Positions 1 through 8,741 of a stretch of DNA of 64,000 bases are shown piece by piece (positions within the stretch are counted from its first letter, which is position 1; every line of letters starts with the position of its first letter). Source of the stretch: Leifsonia shinshuensis (GTDB lineage: Bacteria > Actinomycetota > Actinomycetes > Actinomycetales > Microbacteriaceae); contig NZ_JAVDVK010000001.1 of assembly GCF_031456835.1 (NCBI RefSeq), positions 2,356,001 to 2,420,000 on the forward strand, given 5' to 3'. Below the pieces are notes generated by a model. It was not told the origin of the DNA. It ran no database searches and was given only the letters and a program-made list of their open reading frames with translations. Both the position numbers and the translations under genes were made by a program.

Positions 1-491
1 TGCTGGCCACATCGCTCTCGGCCATGCGCGGGCGCACCCCGCGGACCGACGACCTGCTCGTTCAGGCGCTGCGCATCGCGGACGAATACGGCCTGGTCTC
101 GGTGTTCCTGGATGCGGGCCCCGACACCACGTCGCGCATCCTGGGACTCGGGCTGCCCTCGCTGCCGCCGGTCGCGACCCAGGTGATCCGCTGCGCCTCG
201 ACGGCCGCACGGGCCGCGGACGGCGCCGGCCTGGCGGAGCCGCTCACCGACCGGGAGCGCGAACTCCTCGTCCTCCTCCCGACCGGTTTCACCAACACGC
301 AGCTCGCGGACCGCTACTTCGTGTCCGTCAACACCATCAAGAGCCACATGGCGCACCTCTACCGCAAGCTCGAGGTCTCCACCCGGAGCGGCGCCATCGA
401 GCGCGCGACGCTGCTCGGCCTCATCCGGCCCTGGTCGGACGGGGGGACATCGGCAGAGGGCGGGTTTGGCCCGGGGCGACGGACCGGGTAG
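1..491 (+). CDS. LuxR-type HTH regulator, C-terminal part
   Basis: This is the 3' end of a gene that begins before the window; the reading frame is open from the first bases. The last ~65 residues form a LuxR/FixJ-type DNA-binding domain: a LTDRERELLVLL start, then a helix-turn-helix whose recognition helix reads VSVNTIKSHMAHLYRKL, ending about 20 residues before the stop. The preceding ~75 residues are Ala/Leu-rich and could be the end of a MalT-like helical sensor region, but too little is present to name the class. It probably acts as a cytoplasmic transcription activator. It ends 18 bases before a strong palindrome and 49 bases before a tRNA. The DNA-binding domain is secure; the regulator class and target are unknown. 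Confidence 0.85.
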   Translation, partial: LATSLSAMRGRTPRTDDLLVQALRIADEYGLVSVFLDAGPDTTSRILGLGLPSLPPVATQVIRCASTAARAADGAGLAEPLTDRERELLVLLPTGFTNTQLADRYFVSVNTIKSHMAHLYRKLEVSTRSGAIERATLLGLIRPWSDGGTSAEGGFGPGRRTG

Positions 492-509
492 TCTGGGCCA
501 CAGCCTCAC

Positions 510-530
510 ATCCCAGTGATTCACTGGGAT
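510..530. terminator. Perfect 21-base palindrome between the LuxR gene and tRNA-Gly
   Basis: ATCCCAGTGA (510-519) and TCACTGGGAT (521-530) are exact reverse complements around a single T. As RNA it would form a 9-bp stem with a 3-base loop, 18 bases after the upstream stop codon. No U-tract follows, so it may be a factor-dependent terminator or a protein-binding site near the tRNA promoter. Confidence 0.5.
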
Positions 531-540
531 CCCGGGCCGC

Positions 541-614
541 GCGAGTGTAGTTCAATGGTAGAACCTCAGCTTCCCAAGCTGATAGCGCGGGTTCGATTCC
601 CGTCACTCGCTCCA
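541..614 (+). tRNA. tRNA-Gly(CCC)
   Basis: The acceptor stem pairs GCGAGTG (541-547) with CACTCGC (604-610), followed by a discriminator T and an encoded CCA (612-614). The D-arm contains GTTCAATGGTAGAAC. The anticodon stem is TCAGC/GCTGA enclosing loop TTCCCAA, giving anticodon CCC (glycine). The T-arm contains GGGTTCGATTCCC. All arms are intact. The convergent aldo/keto reductase gene stops only five bases beyond the 3' end, so there is no room for a separate terminator, and no integrase or att-like duplication is seen beside it. Confidence 0.98.
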
Positions 615-618
615 CGTG

Positions 619-1635
619 TCACTTCCGGTTGTCACCTGCCGCCGGGATCAGACCCTCCTCGATCAGCCGGCTCCACAGCGCGGTTGGGATCGGCTTCTCC
701 ATCAGCTGCGCGTTCGCCGATATCTGCGCGGCCGTGTCCGCTCCCGTCACGACGGTGGTGACCGCCGGGTGCCGAAGCGGGAATTGCAGGGCGAGCTGCG
801 GCACTGTCACCCCGTACTCGCCGGCGACGTCCGCTATGCGGTTCGTGCGTGCCACCAGTGACTGCGGCGGCTGGGCGTAATCGAAATGCGCTCCGGGGCG
901 CGGCCGGTCGGTGGCCAGCAGACCGGAGTTGAACACGGCGGCGACGACCACCTGAACCCCGCGCTCCTCCGCCGCCGGCAGCAGGTCGCGTGCGGCGGAG
1001 TCGTCGAGCAGGGTGTAGCGGCCGGCGCACATGACCACGTCGAGGTCCGTCTCGCGGACGAACCGGGCGAGCATGGCCGACTGGTTCATCCCGGCACCGT
1101 AGGCGCGGATGACGCCCTGCGACCGCAGCTCGTCGAGGGCCGGGAACGCCGTGTCGAGCGCCTCCCGCTCGTGGTCGTCCGGGTCGTGGGCGAAGAGCAC
1201 GTCGATGCGGTCCACGTCGAGCCGGATGAGCGACTCCTCGACCGAGCGGAGGATGCCGTCGCGGGAGTAGTCGACCCGGCGGCGCGAGGTGGCCGGGGTG
1301 TCGAACAGGTTCGGGAGGTCGGTGTCACCGGGCCGGTAGTCCGGGTTGGGCTCCAGGAGGCGCCCGACCTTGGTCGACAGGATGTACTGGTCGCGCGGCA
1401 GGCCGCGGAGCGACTCGCCGAGCCTCCGCTCCGAGAGTCCCAGTCCGTAGTGCGGCGCGGTGTCGAAGTACCGGACGCCGGCCTCCCACGCGGCGGGCAC
1501 GATGCCGGGCCAGACGTCGTCCGGCCGGGCACTGTAGAGGTTGCCCAGCGCGGCCGCGCCGTACCCGAGGGGGCCGAGCGGCAGGCGCGCGGGACGGTCG
1601 GGCTCAGCCCGCGAGACGGAGGAAGGCGTCGGCAT
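619..1635 (-). CDS. Aldo/keto reductase, probable L-fucose (D-threo-aldose) 1-dehydrogenase
   Basis: This 338-residue protein is a full-length AKR TIM barrel. The catalytic tetrad is visible as D58 and Y63 (RYFDTAPHYG), K89 (STKVG) and H150 (LFAHDPDDH). The GLSERRLGESLRG stretch and overall layout resemble D-threo-aldose 1-dehydrogenases, which oxidise L-fucose, L-galactose or D-arabinose to the lactone with NAD(P)+. It is the last gene of the leftward glycosidase operon, and its start overlaps the GH95 gene by 32 bases. A GAGGAGG ribosome site inside the GH95 coding sequence supports the 1635 start. In context it would catalyse the first oxidation of L-fucose released by the fucosidases. The exact sugar is inferred. 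Confidence 0.85.
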   Translation of the reverse strand: MPTPSSVSRAEPDRPARLPLGPLGYGAAALGNLYSARPDDVWPGIVPAAWEAGVRYFDTAPHYGLGLSERRLGESLRGLPRDQYILSTKVGRLLEPNPDYRPGDTDLPNLFDTPATSRRRVDYSRDGILRSVEESLIRLDVDRIDVLFAHDPDDHEREALDTAFPALDELRSQGVIRAYGAGMNQSAMLARFVRETDLDVVMCAGRYTLLDDSAARDLLPAAEERGVQVVVAAVFNSGLLATDRPRPGAHFDYAQPPQSLVARTNRIADVAGEYGVTVPQLALQFPLRHPAVTTVVTGADTAAQISANAQLMEKPIPTALWSRLIEEGLIPAAGDNRK

Positions 1636-4018
1636 CCAGCGTCACCTCCTCGCCGGCGTCGAGCGGGACGCGGATGCGGCCCTCGTCCAGGCGGACGACG
1701 ACGTCGCCGCTCCCCGCGGTGCGCGTCAGCGTCGCGCTCGTGAGCGCGCCGCCATCCCAGGTGAGGTCGACGGTGATCCCCCCGCGGGCTCGCAGGCCGC
1801 GGACGGAACCCGCCCCCCAGCTCGGCGGCAGCGCGGGCAGCAGGACGAGCTCGCCGGCGTGGCTCTGCAGGAGCAGCTCCGCCAGTGCGGCGGGGAGCCC
1901 GAGGCTCACATCCACCTGGAACGGCGGGTGAGCGCGCAGGAACGTGGGCACGAGTCCTCCCCACGCCCACCGCTCCGCTCCGCGGAGCTCGGGGTCGCCG
2001 TCCGGCGGGAGGAACGTGCTGCGGAGGATCGCCTCGGCGCCCGCGCCGTCGCGGAGGCGGGCTCGGAGGGCGATCGACCACGTCCAGGGCCAGCCCTCGG
2101 CGGGATGCGCACGTCCGGACGCGAAGGCGGCGGCGGCCGCCGCGAGCGCGGGGTCGCGGTCGGCGTCGATGCGGCCGAGCGGATACAGCCCGACCAGGGC
2201 GGAGAAGTGACCGTGGGCGGGGTTCGGGTCGTCGCGGTCGACGTGCCACTCGCGGATGCGGCCGTCCGCGCCGACGGCGTCCGGTTCGATGCGGGGAACG
2301 GCGCGCCGCGCTCGGTCGACGACGTCGTCCTCCTCGCGCCCGAGGACGGCAGCGGCCTCCACCAGGTCGTCGAGCACCTGCGCGATCAGCGCACGGTCGA
2401 TCGCGGTCGCCCGGTCGATCGCCGCGACGCCGTCGCCGTGGACGAAGTGGTTCTCCGGCGAGGTGGAGGGGTTGGTCACGAGCCACGGGCCGCCCTCGTC
2501 GAGCAGCCAGTCGAGAGCGAAGGCGGCCGCGCCGTGGAGGATCGGCCAGGCCCGGTCCCGCAGCCAGCTGGAGTCGAGGGTGAAGCGGTAATGCTCCATC
2601 AGGTGCGTGGTCAGCCAGGTGCCACCGGTCATCCAGACCGCCCAGGCGGGGTCGCCGTGACCGCGGCCGACGGGGAGCGGCCATCCCCAGAGGTCGGTGT
2701 TGTGGTGGCCGACCCAGCCTCTGGCGCCGTAGAGGGCTTCGGCGGCGATCGCGCCGGTCTCGGCCATGACCTCCACGAGGTGGACGAGCGGCTCGACCGT
2801 CTCCCCGAGTCCGGTCGTCTCGGCGGCCCAGTAGTGCATCGGCACGTTGATGTTGGTCGTGTAGTTCGACGACCAGGGCGGACGCAGGTCGTCGTTCCAC
2901 AGGCCCTGGAGGTTCACCGCGGGACCGCCCGGGCGCGAGGCGGAGACGAGCAGGTAGCGCCCGTACTGGAACAGCGCCGGAGCGATGGCCGCCTGGTCGT
3001 CGTCGGCTGTCAGCCGGTCGACGACCACGACCTCGGGCGTCCCCGCGAGACGCAGGGACGCTGCCGTGAGGAGCGGCCGCACGTCCGCGACGTGCCGGGC
3101 CAGCGCGTCCTCCGCTCCGCGGGCGACGGCGACCCGGGCGCGCGCCGTCGCCCGGTCGAGGTGCCGGTCGAGGCCGGGGACCGACGAGCGGTCGCGGAAC
3201 CAGTCCTCCGCCGCCGTCGAGGAGGCGAGCGCGAGTCGCACCGTGGTCGCACCCGTGATCTCCAGCCGGTCGCCGACGACGGTCTGCTGCCCGTCCGTCG
3301 TCACCGCCGTCACGGCCGCGGCGACGTTCTCCCAGCCGTCGACGACGCCGTCGGCGGGGTGTCCCGGGCGCGCCGGGTCGCCCGCCCAGCGGAACGGCGC
3401 CACATCCGTCTCGTGGAGCGGTGCGCCGTCCAGGGGCAGCTCGACGCCGAGTTCCAGGACGCCCGGCTCCACCCGCAGCGACCGCCGCCGCAGCCGGGTG
3501 GTCAGTTCGAGGGAGACGTCGAAGCGTCCTCCGTCGGCCGCCAGTTCGACCTGCAGCGCGTCGTCCGGGCGGCTCGCCCACACGCGGCGCGTGACCGAGA
3601 CGAGGTCGTTGGCGATGCGGTCCGTGTAGACGGCGTCCTCCAGGTCGAGTGTCCTCCCCTCGAAGGCGAGAGCGGCGCCGGCCGCAGAGAACCGCGCCCG
3701 CAGGTCGACATAGGGAAGGAACTCCTGGCTGTACGTCCCCTCGAACGCCCTGAGCATCCGATCGGCGTCGGCGAGGCGGTCCTCGCGCACCGCCCTCCGC
3801 ACCTCCTCCAGCGCCGCGGGGTCCGCGCCGGCGCGGACGAGGGCGTCGAGCTCGGCGCGCCAGGCGTCCGGGGCGCCGGACCAGACGGTTCCGTCGTTGA
3901 CCTGGAGATGGAGGCCGTCGGTGCCGGCGAGGATCATCGCGCCCAGCCGGCCGTTGCCGATCGGGGTGCCCTCGATCCATCGGGCGGGCGGCCCCTCCCA
4001 GCGCAACCGCCGGGTCAT
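1604..4018 (-). CDS. GH95 alpha-L-fucosidase (first copy)
   Basis: This 804-residue protein matches the full length of glycoside hydrolase family 95 (inverting alpha-1,2-L-fucosidases, some acting on alpha-L-galactosides). The N-terminal domain begins with the family signature around IGNGRLGAMI and VNDGTVWSG. The (alpha/alpha)6 barrel shows NYTTNIN (Asn ~389 and ~391), HHNTDLWGW and NPSTSPEN (catalytic Glu ~522). The usual FQIDGNxG motif with the second acidic residue reads FQVDVSLG (Asp ~702), so the Asp is kept but its neighbours differ from the second copy at 11028. No signal peptide is seen, so it probably cleaves imported oligosaccharides in the cytoplasm. ATGA overlap with the upstream CE7 gene implies translational coupling. 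Confidence 0.92.
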   Translation of the reverse strand: MTRRLRWEGPPARWIEGTPIGNGRLGAMILAGTDGLHLQVNDGTVWSGAPDAWRAELDALVRAGADPAALEEVRRAVREDRLADADRMLRAFEGTYSQEFLPYVDLRARFSAAGAALAFEGRTLDLEDAVYTDRIANDLVSVTRRVWASRPDDALQVELAADGGRFDVSLELTTRLRRRSLRVEPGVLELGVELPLDGAPLHETDVAPFRWAGDPARPGHPADGVVDGWENVAAAVTAVTTDGQQTVVGDRLEITGATTVRLALASSTAAEDWFRDRSSVPGLDRHLDRATARARVAVARGAEDALARHVADVRPLLTAASLRLAGTPEVVVVDRLTADDDQAAIAPALFQYGRYLLVSASRPGGPAVNLQGLWNDDLRPPWSSNYTTNINVPMHYWAAETTGLGETVEPLVHLVEVMAETGAIAAEALYGARGWVGHHNTDLWGWPLPVGRGHGDPAWAVWMTGGTWLTTHLMEHYRFTLDSSWLRDRAWPILHGAAAFALDWLLDEGGPWLVTNPSTSPENHFVHGDGVAAIDRATAIDRALIAQVLDDLVEAAAVLGREEDDVVDRARRAVPRIEPDAVGADGRIREWHVDRDDPNPAHGHFSALVGLYPLGRIDADRDPALAAAAAAFASGRAHPAEGWPWTWSIALRARLRDGAGAEAILRSTFLPPDGDPELRGAERWAWGGLVPTFLRAHPPFQVDVSLGLPAALAELLLQSHAGELVLLPALPPSWGAGSVRGLRARGGITVDLTWDGGALTSATLTRTAGSGDVVVRLDEGRIRVPLDAGEEVTLDADAFLRLAG

Positions 4019-4944
4019 GCGGCGCTCCCCGTCGAACCGAAGCGCTCACGCAGCACCGCGAGCGCACCCTGCCGGTCGTGCGTCCCGCCGGCTTCATGCC
4101 CGGCGGCGGGCCATTCCCGGAACACGACCGGTGCCGCGTAGGCCTCGGCGGCGGCGCGCGCGGTCTCGGGCGGGCAGATGTCGTCGGCGAGACCGTCGGT
4201 GATCCAGCCCGGCGCGGTGGCGTGGCGGGCGGACGTGACGCCGTCCACATACGCGAGGGTGCGCGCGACGGCGTCGGCGCGGTCGGGATGCTCGATGAGG
4301 TACTCGCGCAGCTCCAGCCAGGGACCCTGCGCTGCGAGCCGGACGCCGTCCGGCGCGTCGGTCAGGAACGGCGCCTGCGCGAGCACCGCGACGAGATCCG
4401 GGACCAGCGCGCCGACGCCCAGGGCGATCCCGCCACCCTGGCTGTTGCCGATCGCGGCGATGCGCGTGGCATCCACCTCGTCGAGCGCGCGGAGCGCGTC
4501 GACCGCGCGGGCCGCGTCCACGAAGACGCCCCGGTAATAAGAGGTGCGCGGGTCGAGGATCCCCTCCAGCAGGTGGCCGGTGCTGCCGCCGCCCTGCCCG
4601 TGGGTGTCGACGATCAGCTGGGCGAATCCGGCCGCCGGCCACGTGAGGTCGTCGATCGGCGACAGCCGGCCGGCGCCGTAGCCGTTCGCGTGCACGATGC
4701 CCGGCAGGGGCTCCGTGCGGTGATGCGGGAGCCGTAGCCAGCCGCGGACGCGACGGCCGTCGTACCCGCAGAAGGAAATGTCGAAGACGTCGACGGCGGT
4801 GAGGCCGGTGTCGACGGGTGCCAGGCGCAGGTCGAGCGGATGGCGGCGGGCGCCGGCGAGCGCCTCGTCCCAGAACTCCCTGTAGTCGTCGGGGGTCGGC
4901 AGCGGCTTGTGGCCGAGCACGGACGGGTGGGCGGGACGGCTCAT
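4015..4944 (-). CDS. CE7-type acetyl (xylan) esterase
   Basis: This 309-residue alpha/beta hydrolase fits carbohydrate esterase family 7 (acetyl xylan esterase / cephalosporin C deacetylase) in length and motifs. The nucleophile is S168 in AIGNSQGGG, the acid D255 in GLADDICPPE and the base H283 in AAGHEAGG. An oxyanion-region signature (NGYGAG, ~88) and HGQGGG (~115) are also present. There is no signal peptide, consistent with intracellular deacetylation of imported oligosaccharides. The stop overlaps the GH95 start, and its own start overlaps the enolase-superfamily stop, so it sits in the middle of a tightly coupled operon. The acetylated substrate in this locus is not shown by the sequence. 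Confidence 0.9.
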   Translation of the reverse strand: MSRPAHPSVLGHKPLPTPDDYREFWDEALAGARRHPLDLRLAPVDTGLTAVDVFDISFCGYDGRRVRGWLRLPHHRTEPLPGIVHANGYGAGRLSPIDDLTWPAAGFAQLIVDTHGQGGGSTGHLLEGILDPRTSYYRGVFVDAARAVDALRALDEVDATRIAAIGNSQGGGIALGVGALVPDLVAVLAQAPFLTDAPDGVRLAAQGPWLELREYLIEHPDRADAVARTLAYVDGVTSARHATAPGWITDGLADDICPPETARAAAEAYAAPVVFREWPAAGHEAGGTHDRQGALAVLRERFGSTGSAA

Positions 4945-6029
4945 GCGGCGAACCTCTCGAGGTCGGCCGGGTACTCGAGCCCGGCGGGAAGGGCGATGCC
5001 CGGTGTTGTCGGTGCGTGCAGCATCCCGTCGGCGTCCACGGCGGGCTCACGGCGGACCGGGTGCGATGTGACGAGCGACTCGTAATAGGTCGTGTTGGAG
5101 ATCGCCATGCACAGATGATGGGTCGGGATGTCCGAGCCGTGCACCTCGGCGCGCAGGAGGAACGAGTCGGCGAGGTGTGCGGTGCGCATGGCGCCGGTGA
5201 TGCCGCCACGCAGGTTCGTGCTCGTGCGGACGCCGAAGGTGGCGGCGCCGGCACGGATGAAGTCGGCGGAGTCGAAGTGCGCGCCGTCCGAGGTCTCCCC
5301 GACGAGCAGCGAGATCCGGACGGAGCGGGCCAGTGCCGCGTAGGCGCCCACGCTGAACTCGCGCATCGGCTCCTCGTACCAGAGGTATCCGGCGTCGGCG
5401 AGCGCGTCGCCGAGACGGATCGCGTCGGGCAGGTCGAAGCCCGCGGAGCCGTCGTACATCAGGGGGACCGCGTCGCCGACGTGCTCCCGCAGCGCGAGCG
5501 CGAGCTCCGCATCCCGGCGGGCGTCGCCCCACGCGTGCAGCTTGACGCCGCGATACCCGAGCGCGAGGGCCTGGTCGGCGACGTCGAGGAACTCGGGGAT
5601 GTCGGCGAACGTGCTCGTGGAGGCGTAGGCCGGGATCTCGGTGCGGAAGCCGCCGAGCAGGCGCCAGACCGGCTCGCCCTGCACACGGCCCGCCAGATCC
5701 CAGAGCGCCGTGTCCACCAGCCCGAGCACGTAGAGCGGGAGCTCGTGGATGCGGTCGAGCTCCCACACGCGGTGCCACAGCCACTCGCGCTGCAGCGGGT
5801 CCGCTCCGAGCAGCTCGGGGCGGAAGACGTTCTCCGCCAGGTACGAGAGCACTGCCCACGCCCCCGGCCGGGAGAGGAAGGCGACCCCCTCCGCACCCGC
5901 GTCGGTGCCGATCCTGAGGACCGCGCCGTCACCGGTCGCCGGGCTGCCGCTGAGGCCGTCCCGCCACCGGAACGGCGGGTCGGCGGGAGGCACGGCGACG
6001 CGGAACGCCTCCACGTGGGTGATCTTCAT
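4941..6029 (-). CDS. Enolase-superfamily (mandelate racemase/MLE) sugar-acid enzyme
   Basis: This protein of 362 residues has both the capping domain and the TIM barrel of the mandelate racemase/muconate lactonising group. Metal ligands are visible as D193 (LMYDGSAG), E219 or E220 (YEEP) and E245 (VGETSDG). The second-strand motif is K163-L-H165 rather than the common KxK, and the late barrel shows EVHGSD (H297). It probably dehydrates or epimerises a sugar acid, but the specificity cannot be read. The ATG at 6029 is preferred because GGAG lies 8 bases upstream. It is coupled (ATGA) to the CE7 gene. It differs clearly from the fucD-like enzyme at 19052 and may serve a second acid such as galactonate, or an L-galactose derivative. 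Confidence 0.85.
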   Translation of the reverse strand: MKITHVEAFRVAVPPADPPFRWRDGLSGSPATGDGAVLRIGTDAGAEGVAFLSRPGAWAVLSYLAENVFRPELLGADPLQREWLWHRVWELDRIHELPLYVLGLVDTALWDLAGRVQGEPVWRLLGGFRTEIPAYASTSTFADIPEFLDVADQALALGYRGVKLHAWGDARRDAELALALREHVGDAVPLMYDGSAGFDLPDAIRLGDALADAGYLWYEEPMREFSVGAYAALARSVRISLLVGETSDGAHFDSADFIRAGAATFGVRTSTNLRGGITGAMRTAHLADSFLLRAEVHGSDIPTHHLCMAISNTTYYESLVTSHPVRREPAVDADGMLHAPTTPGIALPAGLEYPADLERFAA

Positions 6030-6047
6030 CGAGAGCTCCAGGGATGG

Positions 6048-6078
6048 GGTGGGCCGGGACGCGGAGTCCCGGCCCACC
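6048..6078 (-). terminator. Strong hairpin between GH27 and enolase-superfamily genes
   Basis: GGTGGGCCGGGAC (6048-6060) and GTCCCGGCCCACC (6066-6078) are perfect complements around a GCGGA loop. The stem is 13 bp and starts 7 bases after the GH27 stop codon. It lacks a U-tract, so it may be a partial terminator or an mRNA-stabilising element that lowers expression of the downstream intracellular genes relative to the secreted enzyme. Confidence 0.65.
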
Positions 6079-6085
6079 CGGTGGA

Positions 6086-8653
6086 TCAGCGGACGGAGTA
6101 GCGGACGGCGTCGGTGCGCATCACGTCACCCGACTCCTTGACCGCCATGAAGGTGTGCGGCCCGGCGCGGAGCCCGGTCGCACTGAACAGCGTCTGCTGG
6201 GTGCGGCGGGTGTCGCTGTGAGTGTCGACGCGCTTGACGAGCTTGCCGTCGATGTACACGTCCACGACGCCCTGGTCGGGAGCGGTCGCGCCGATCCAGT
6301 CGACACCTGTCCCGGTGAAGACGTAGGACACCGAGGCGCCCGCGGTCTTCGTCGAGTGGACGTCGTCCAGGTAGTCGCCGCGGAACCCGACGTTCAGCGT
6401 GGTCGCTCCGACGGGCAGCGTCGCCAGGTACGTCGTGCTCAGCGTGACCGTCGACCCGGACACCGTGTAGTCGGTGCCCTTCGTGAGCGCCTTGCCGTTC
6501 GCCGTGATGCCGGTGAACTCGTCCGGGTCGCGGAGGACACCGAAGCTGGCCGCGGCCGGCGCCTTGGTGTCGAACGACACGGAGGACGGGTCGATCAGGT
6601 TCGGCTGGATCACGTCGAGCCGGTCGATCAGCATGAACTGCCCGGACTTCATGACCACGCGCAGCGTGTGCTGCCCGTTGGTCAGGTCGTTCGTCGTGAA
6701 CACGACCTGCTGCGCGGTGTGCGAAGCGGTCGGGATGTTGGCGCTGACCGTCTTCACCAGCTGCCCGTCGATGTACACGTCCGCGTCGCCCTCGGACGAG
6801 TCGAGCTCGGTGTAGTACGAGATGCCGGTCCCGGTGAAGGTGTACGAGAACGAGTCGCTGCCCGGGTGCTCGGCGTAGTGGACATCGTCCTGGTAGTCGC
6901 CGAAGTTGCGCCCGTTGCTGTACCCCCACTGCCCGGAGTACGTGATCCCGGGGTCGGTGTCGTTGACGGTCGTGGTGCGGGTCGGGCCGGTGGGCGTGGA
7001 GGGCGCGGGCGAGCCCGTGTCCGTCACGTTCACGGTCAGCGGCTGGGAGGTCGAGGCGACCTCGGCCCCGCCGTTGCGGGTCCAGTCGCCGCCGTACTTC
7101 ATGCCGAGCGCGTCGTCGTTGACCGTGACGGTGGCTCCCTTGTCGGGCGTCACCTTCAGCAGCCGGACGCCGTGGATCGGCACGTCGGAGGCGGTGAAGC
7201 CGGTGGCGGCCTTGCCGAGGTTCTTGCGCGCCCACAGGTCACGGACCGTCGCCGACCCCTTCAGCCCGATGTCGGACCACTTCGCGCTCACGTCCGACTC
7301 CGATCGCCCGAGGTTGAACAGGGCGACGGTGTAGCTGCCGTCCGCGTTGAGGGCGTACCAGACCTGCTGCTTGGAGGTGGTGGAGACGGGACGCGCGGGC
7401 ACACCGGCCTGGTCCACGGCCACCACTTCGGGGTTGGTCAGCAGGTCGATCCCGAACTGGTCGAGGTTCGTCAGATCGTTGCCGGTGTACATCGGCGCCG
7501 CAGAGATCGCCCACAGCGTGGTGGCCGTCCGCCGCTCGTCCGGGGTCAGGCCGTCCATCTTGCCGTTGCCGACGTCGAGCGAGTCGAAGTCGTTCCACCC
7601 GCCGGGTCCGGCGTGACGCCACCAGTCGGCCGCGCGCGGGAACAGACGGTTGATGTTGTCCCACTGGGTGAGCGCCTCTCCGCCGCAGTAGCACTCGACG
7701 TCCCACTCCACGCGCCAGCCGTTGGCGTACTGCTTCCAGTAGTCGGCGTAGTTGATGTCGAGCGCCCACGAGATCTCGAACCAGATCTTGTGCGCCTTCA
7801 GCGCTTTCGACCACGCGGCGACGTCGTCGCGTGCGTCCACCGATCCGTCGCTGATGCCCGAACCGGGGGTGACGCTGTCGAACTTGACGAAGTTCACGCC
7901 CCAGGAGGCGAGCTGGTCGACGATGGAGTCGACGTACTTCTGGGAGCACGGGTTCGTGAAGTCGATGCGGTAGCCGATCTTCCAGTAGTCGGCCTGCTGC
8001 AGCGGCTGCTTCACGATGTCGTGGGTCGTGCAGCCCGGGGCGTTCGCGATGGGGTACGCCTTCTCGTACACGGCCGGGGAGATGCCCGGGATCAGGTACA
8101 CGCCGAACTTCTGGCCGTTCGCGTGGACGTGGTCGATCACCTTCTGCAGGCCCTGCGGGTAGAGCTTGGCGCTCGGGGTGGGGCGGCCGTTCCCGTCGAC
8201 CCCGTCGCTCCAGCCGGCGTCGACGTTGATGTGGTCGTAGCCGGCCTTCTGCAGCTTCGCGTGCATGGCGTCGGACTGGGCGATGAGCTGGTCGCCGGTG
8301 ATCCACTGCCCGTTCGTGTAGACCTGCATGCTGTAGCTGCTCCAGCCCATGTAGGGCTTCTGCGCCCAGGGGTCGCCGGTCGTGGCAGGAGGCTGGATGG
8401 GGGTGGGGACGTCGGCGGACTTGGCGGACGCCTTGGTGGACGCCTTCGCGGTCGGTGATGCGGTGGGCGACGGGGTTCCGGTCGGCGACGGCGTCGCCGT
8501 CGGCGACTCGGTCGGCGTCGGTGTCGCGGTCGTCGTGGGCGGCGGCGTCGGCGACGCGGTGGCGGGCAGCGCGGCGGCCGCCACCAGTCCCAGCGCCGCG
8601 ACCGTCACGGCCGCAGCCTGCAGGCCGCGACGCGCACGTGTCATGCGGGTCAT
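6086..8653 (-). CDS. Secreted GH27 alpha-galactosidase with C-terminal modules
   Basis: This 855-residue protein starts with a Sec signal peptide (MTRMTRARRGLQAAAVTVAA, cleavage near ATA|SP), then an unusually long Thr/Pro/Ser/Lys linker to about residue 90. The GH27 (melibiase) domain follows: MGWSSYS, nucleophile D259 in FVKFDS and probable acid/base D318 in RVEWD. A beta domain, a carbohydrate-binding-like module (~560-685), an X2-type Ig-like domain (~690-755, with TDYTVSG and ATLPVG) and a second binding-like module to the C-terminus complete it. It should release terminal alpha-galactose outside the cell. ATG at 8653 has AGGAAG upstream. It is the only clearly exported glycosidase in the locus, and no cell-wall anchor is present. 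Confidence 0.93.
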   Translation of the reverse strand: MTRMTRARRGLQAAAVTVAALGLVAAAALPATASPTPPPTTTATPTPTESPTATPSPTGTPSPTASPTAKASTKASAKSADVPTPIQPPATTGDPWAQKPYMGWSSYSMQVYTNGQWITGDQLIAQSDAMHAKLQKAGYDHINVDAGWSDGVDGNGRPTPSAKLYPQGLQKVIDHVHANGQKFGVYLIPGISPAVYEKAYPIANAPGCTTHDIVKQPLQQADYWKIGYRIDFTNPCSQKYVDSIVDQLASWGVNFVKFDSVTPGSGISDGSVDARDDVAAWSKALKAHKIWFEISWALDINYADYWKQYANGWRVEWDVECYCGGEALTQWDNINRLFPRAADWWRHAGPGGWNDFDSLDVGNGKMDGLTPDERRTATTLWAISAAPMYTGNDLTNLDQFGIDLLTNPEVVAVDQAGVPARPVSTTSKQQVWYALNADGSYTVALFNLGRSESDVSAKWSDIGLKGSATVRDLWARKNLGKAATGFTASDVPIHGVRLLKVTPDKGATVTVNDDALGMKYGGDWTRNGGAEVASTSQPLTVNVTDTGSPAPSTPTGPTRTTTVNDTDPGITYSGQWGYSNGRNFGDYQDDVHYAEHPGSDSFSYTFTGTGISYYTELDSSEGDADVYIDGQLVKTVSANIPTASHTAQQVVFTTNDLTNGQHTLRVVMKSGQFMLIDRLDVIQPNLIDPSSVSFDTKAPAAASFGVLRDPDEFTGITANGKALTKGTDYTVSGSTVTLSTTYLATLPVGATTLNVGFRGDYLDDVHSTKTAGASVSYVFTGTGVDWIGATAPDQGVVDVYIDGKLVKRVDTHSDTRRTQQTLFSATGLRAGPHTFMAVKESGDVMRTDAVRYSVR

Positions 8654-8741
8654 GCGTTCTTCCTCTCTGAAGAGCCCGGCGCTCGGCGTCAGGCGGTGAT
8701 GCGGTGGGCCGTCTATGGGAGCGGGAGTGCGTCCGGCCGGG

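Noticed and set aside
541..1635. tRNA-Gly as an integration site for a mobile element
   Set aside because: No integrase, recombinase, att duplication or transposase was found beside it, and the next gene belongs to a normal metabolic operon.
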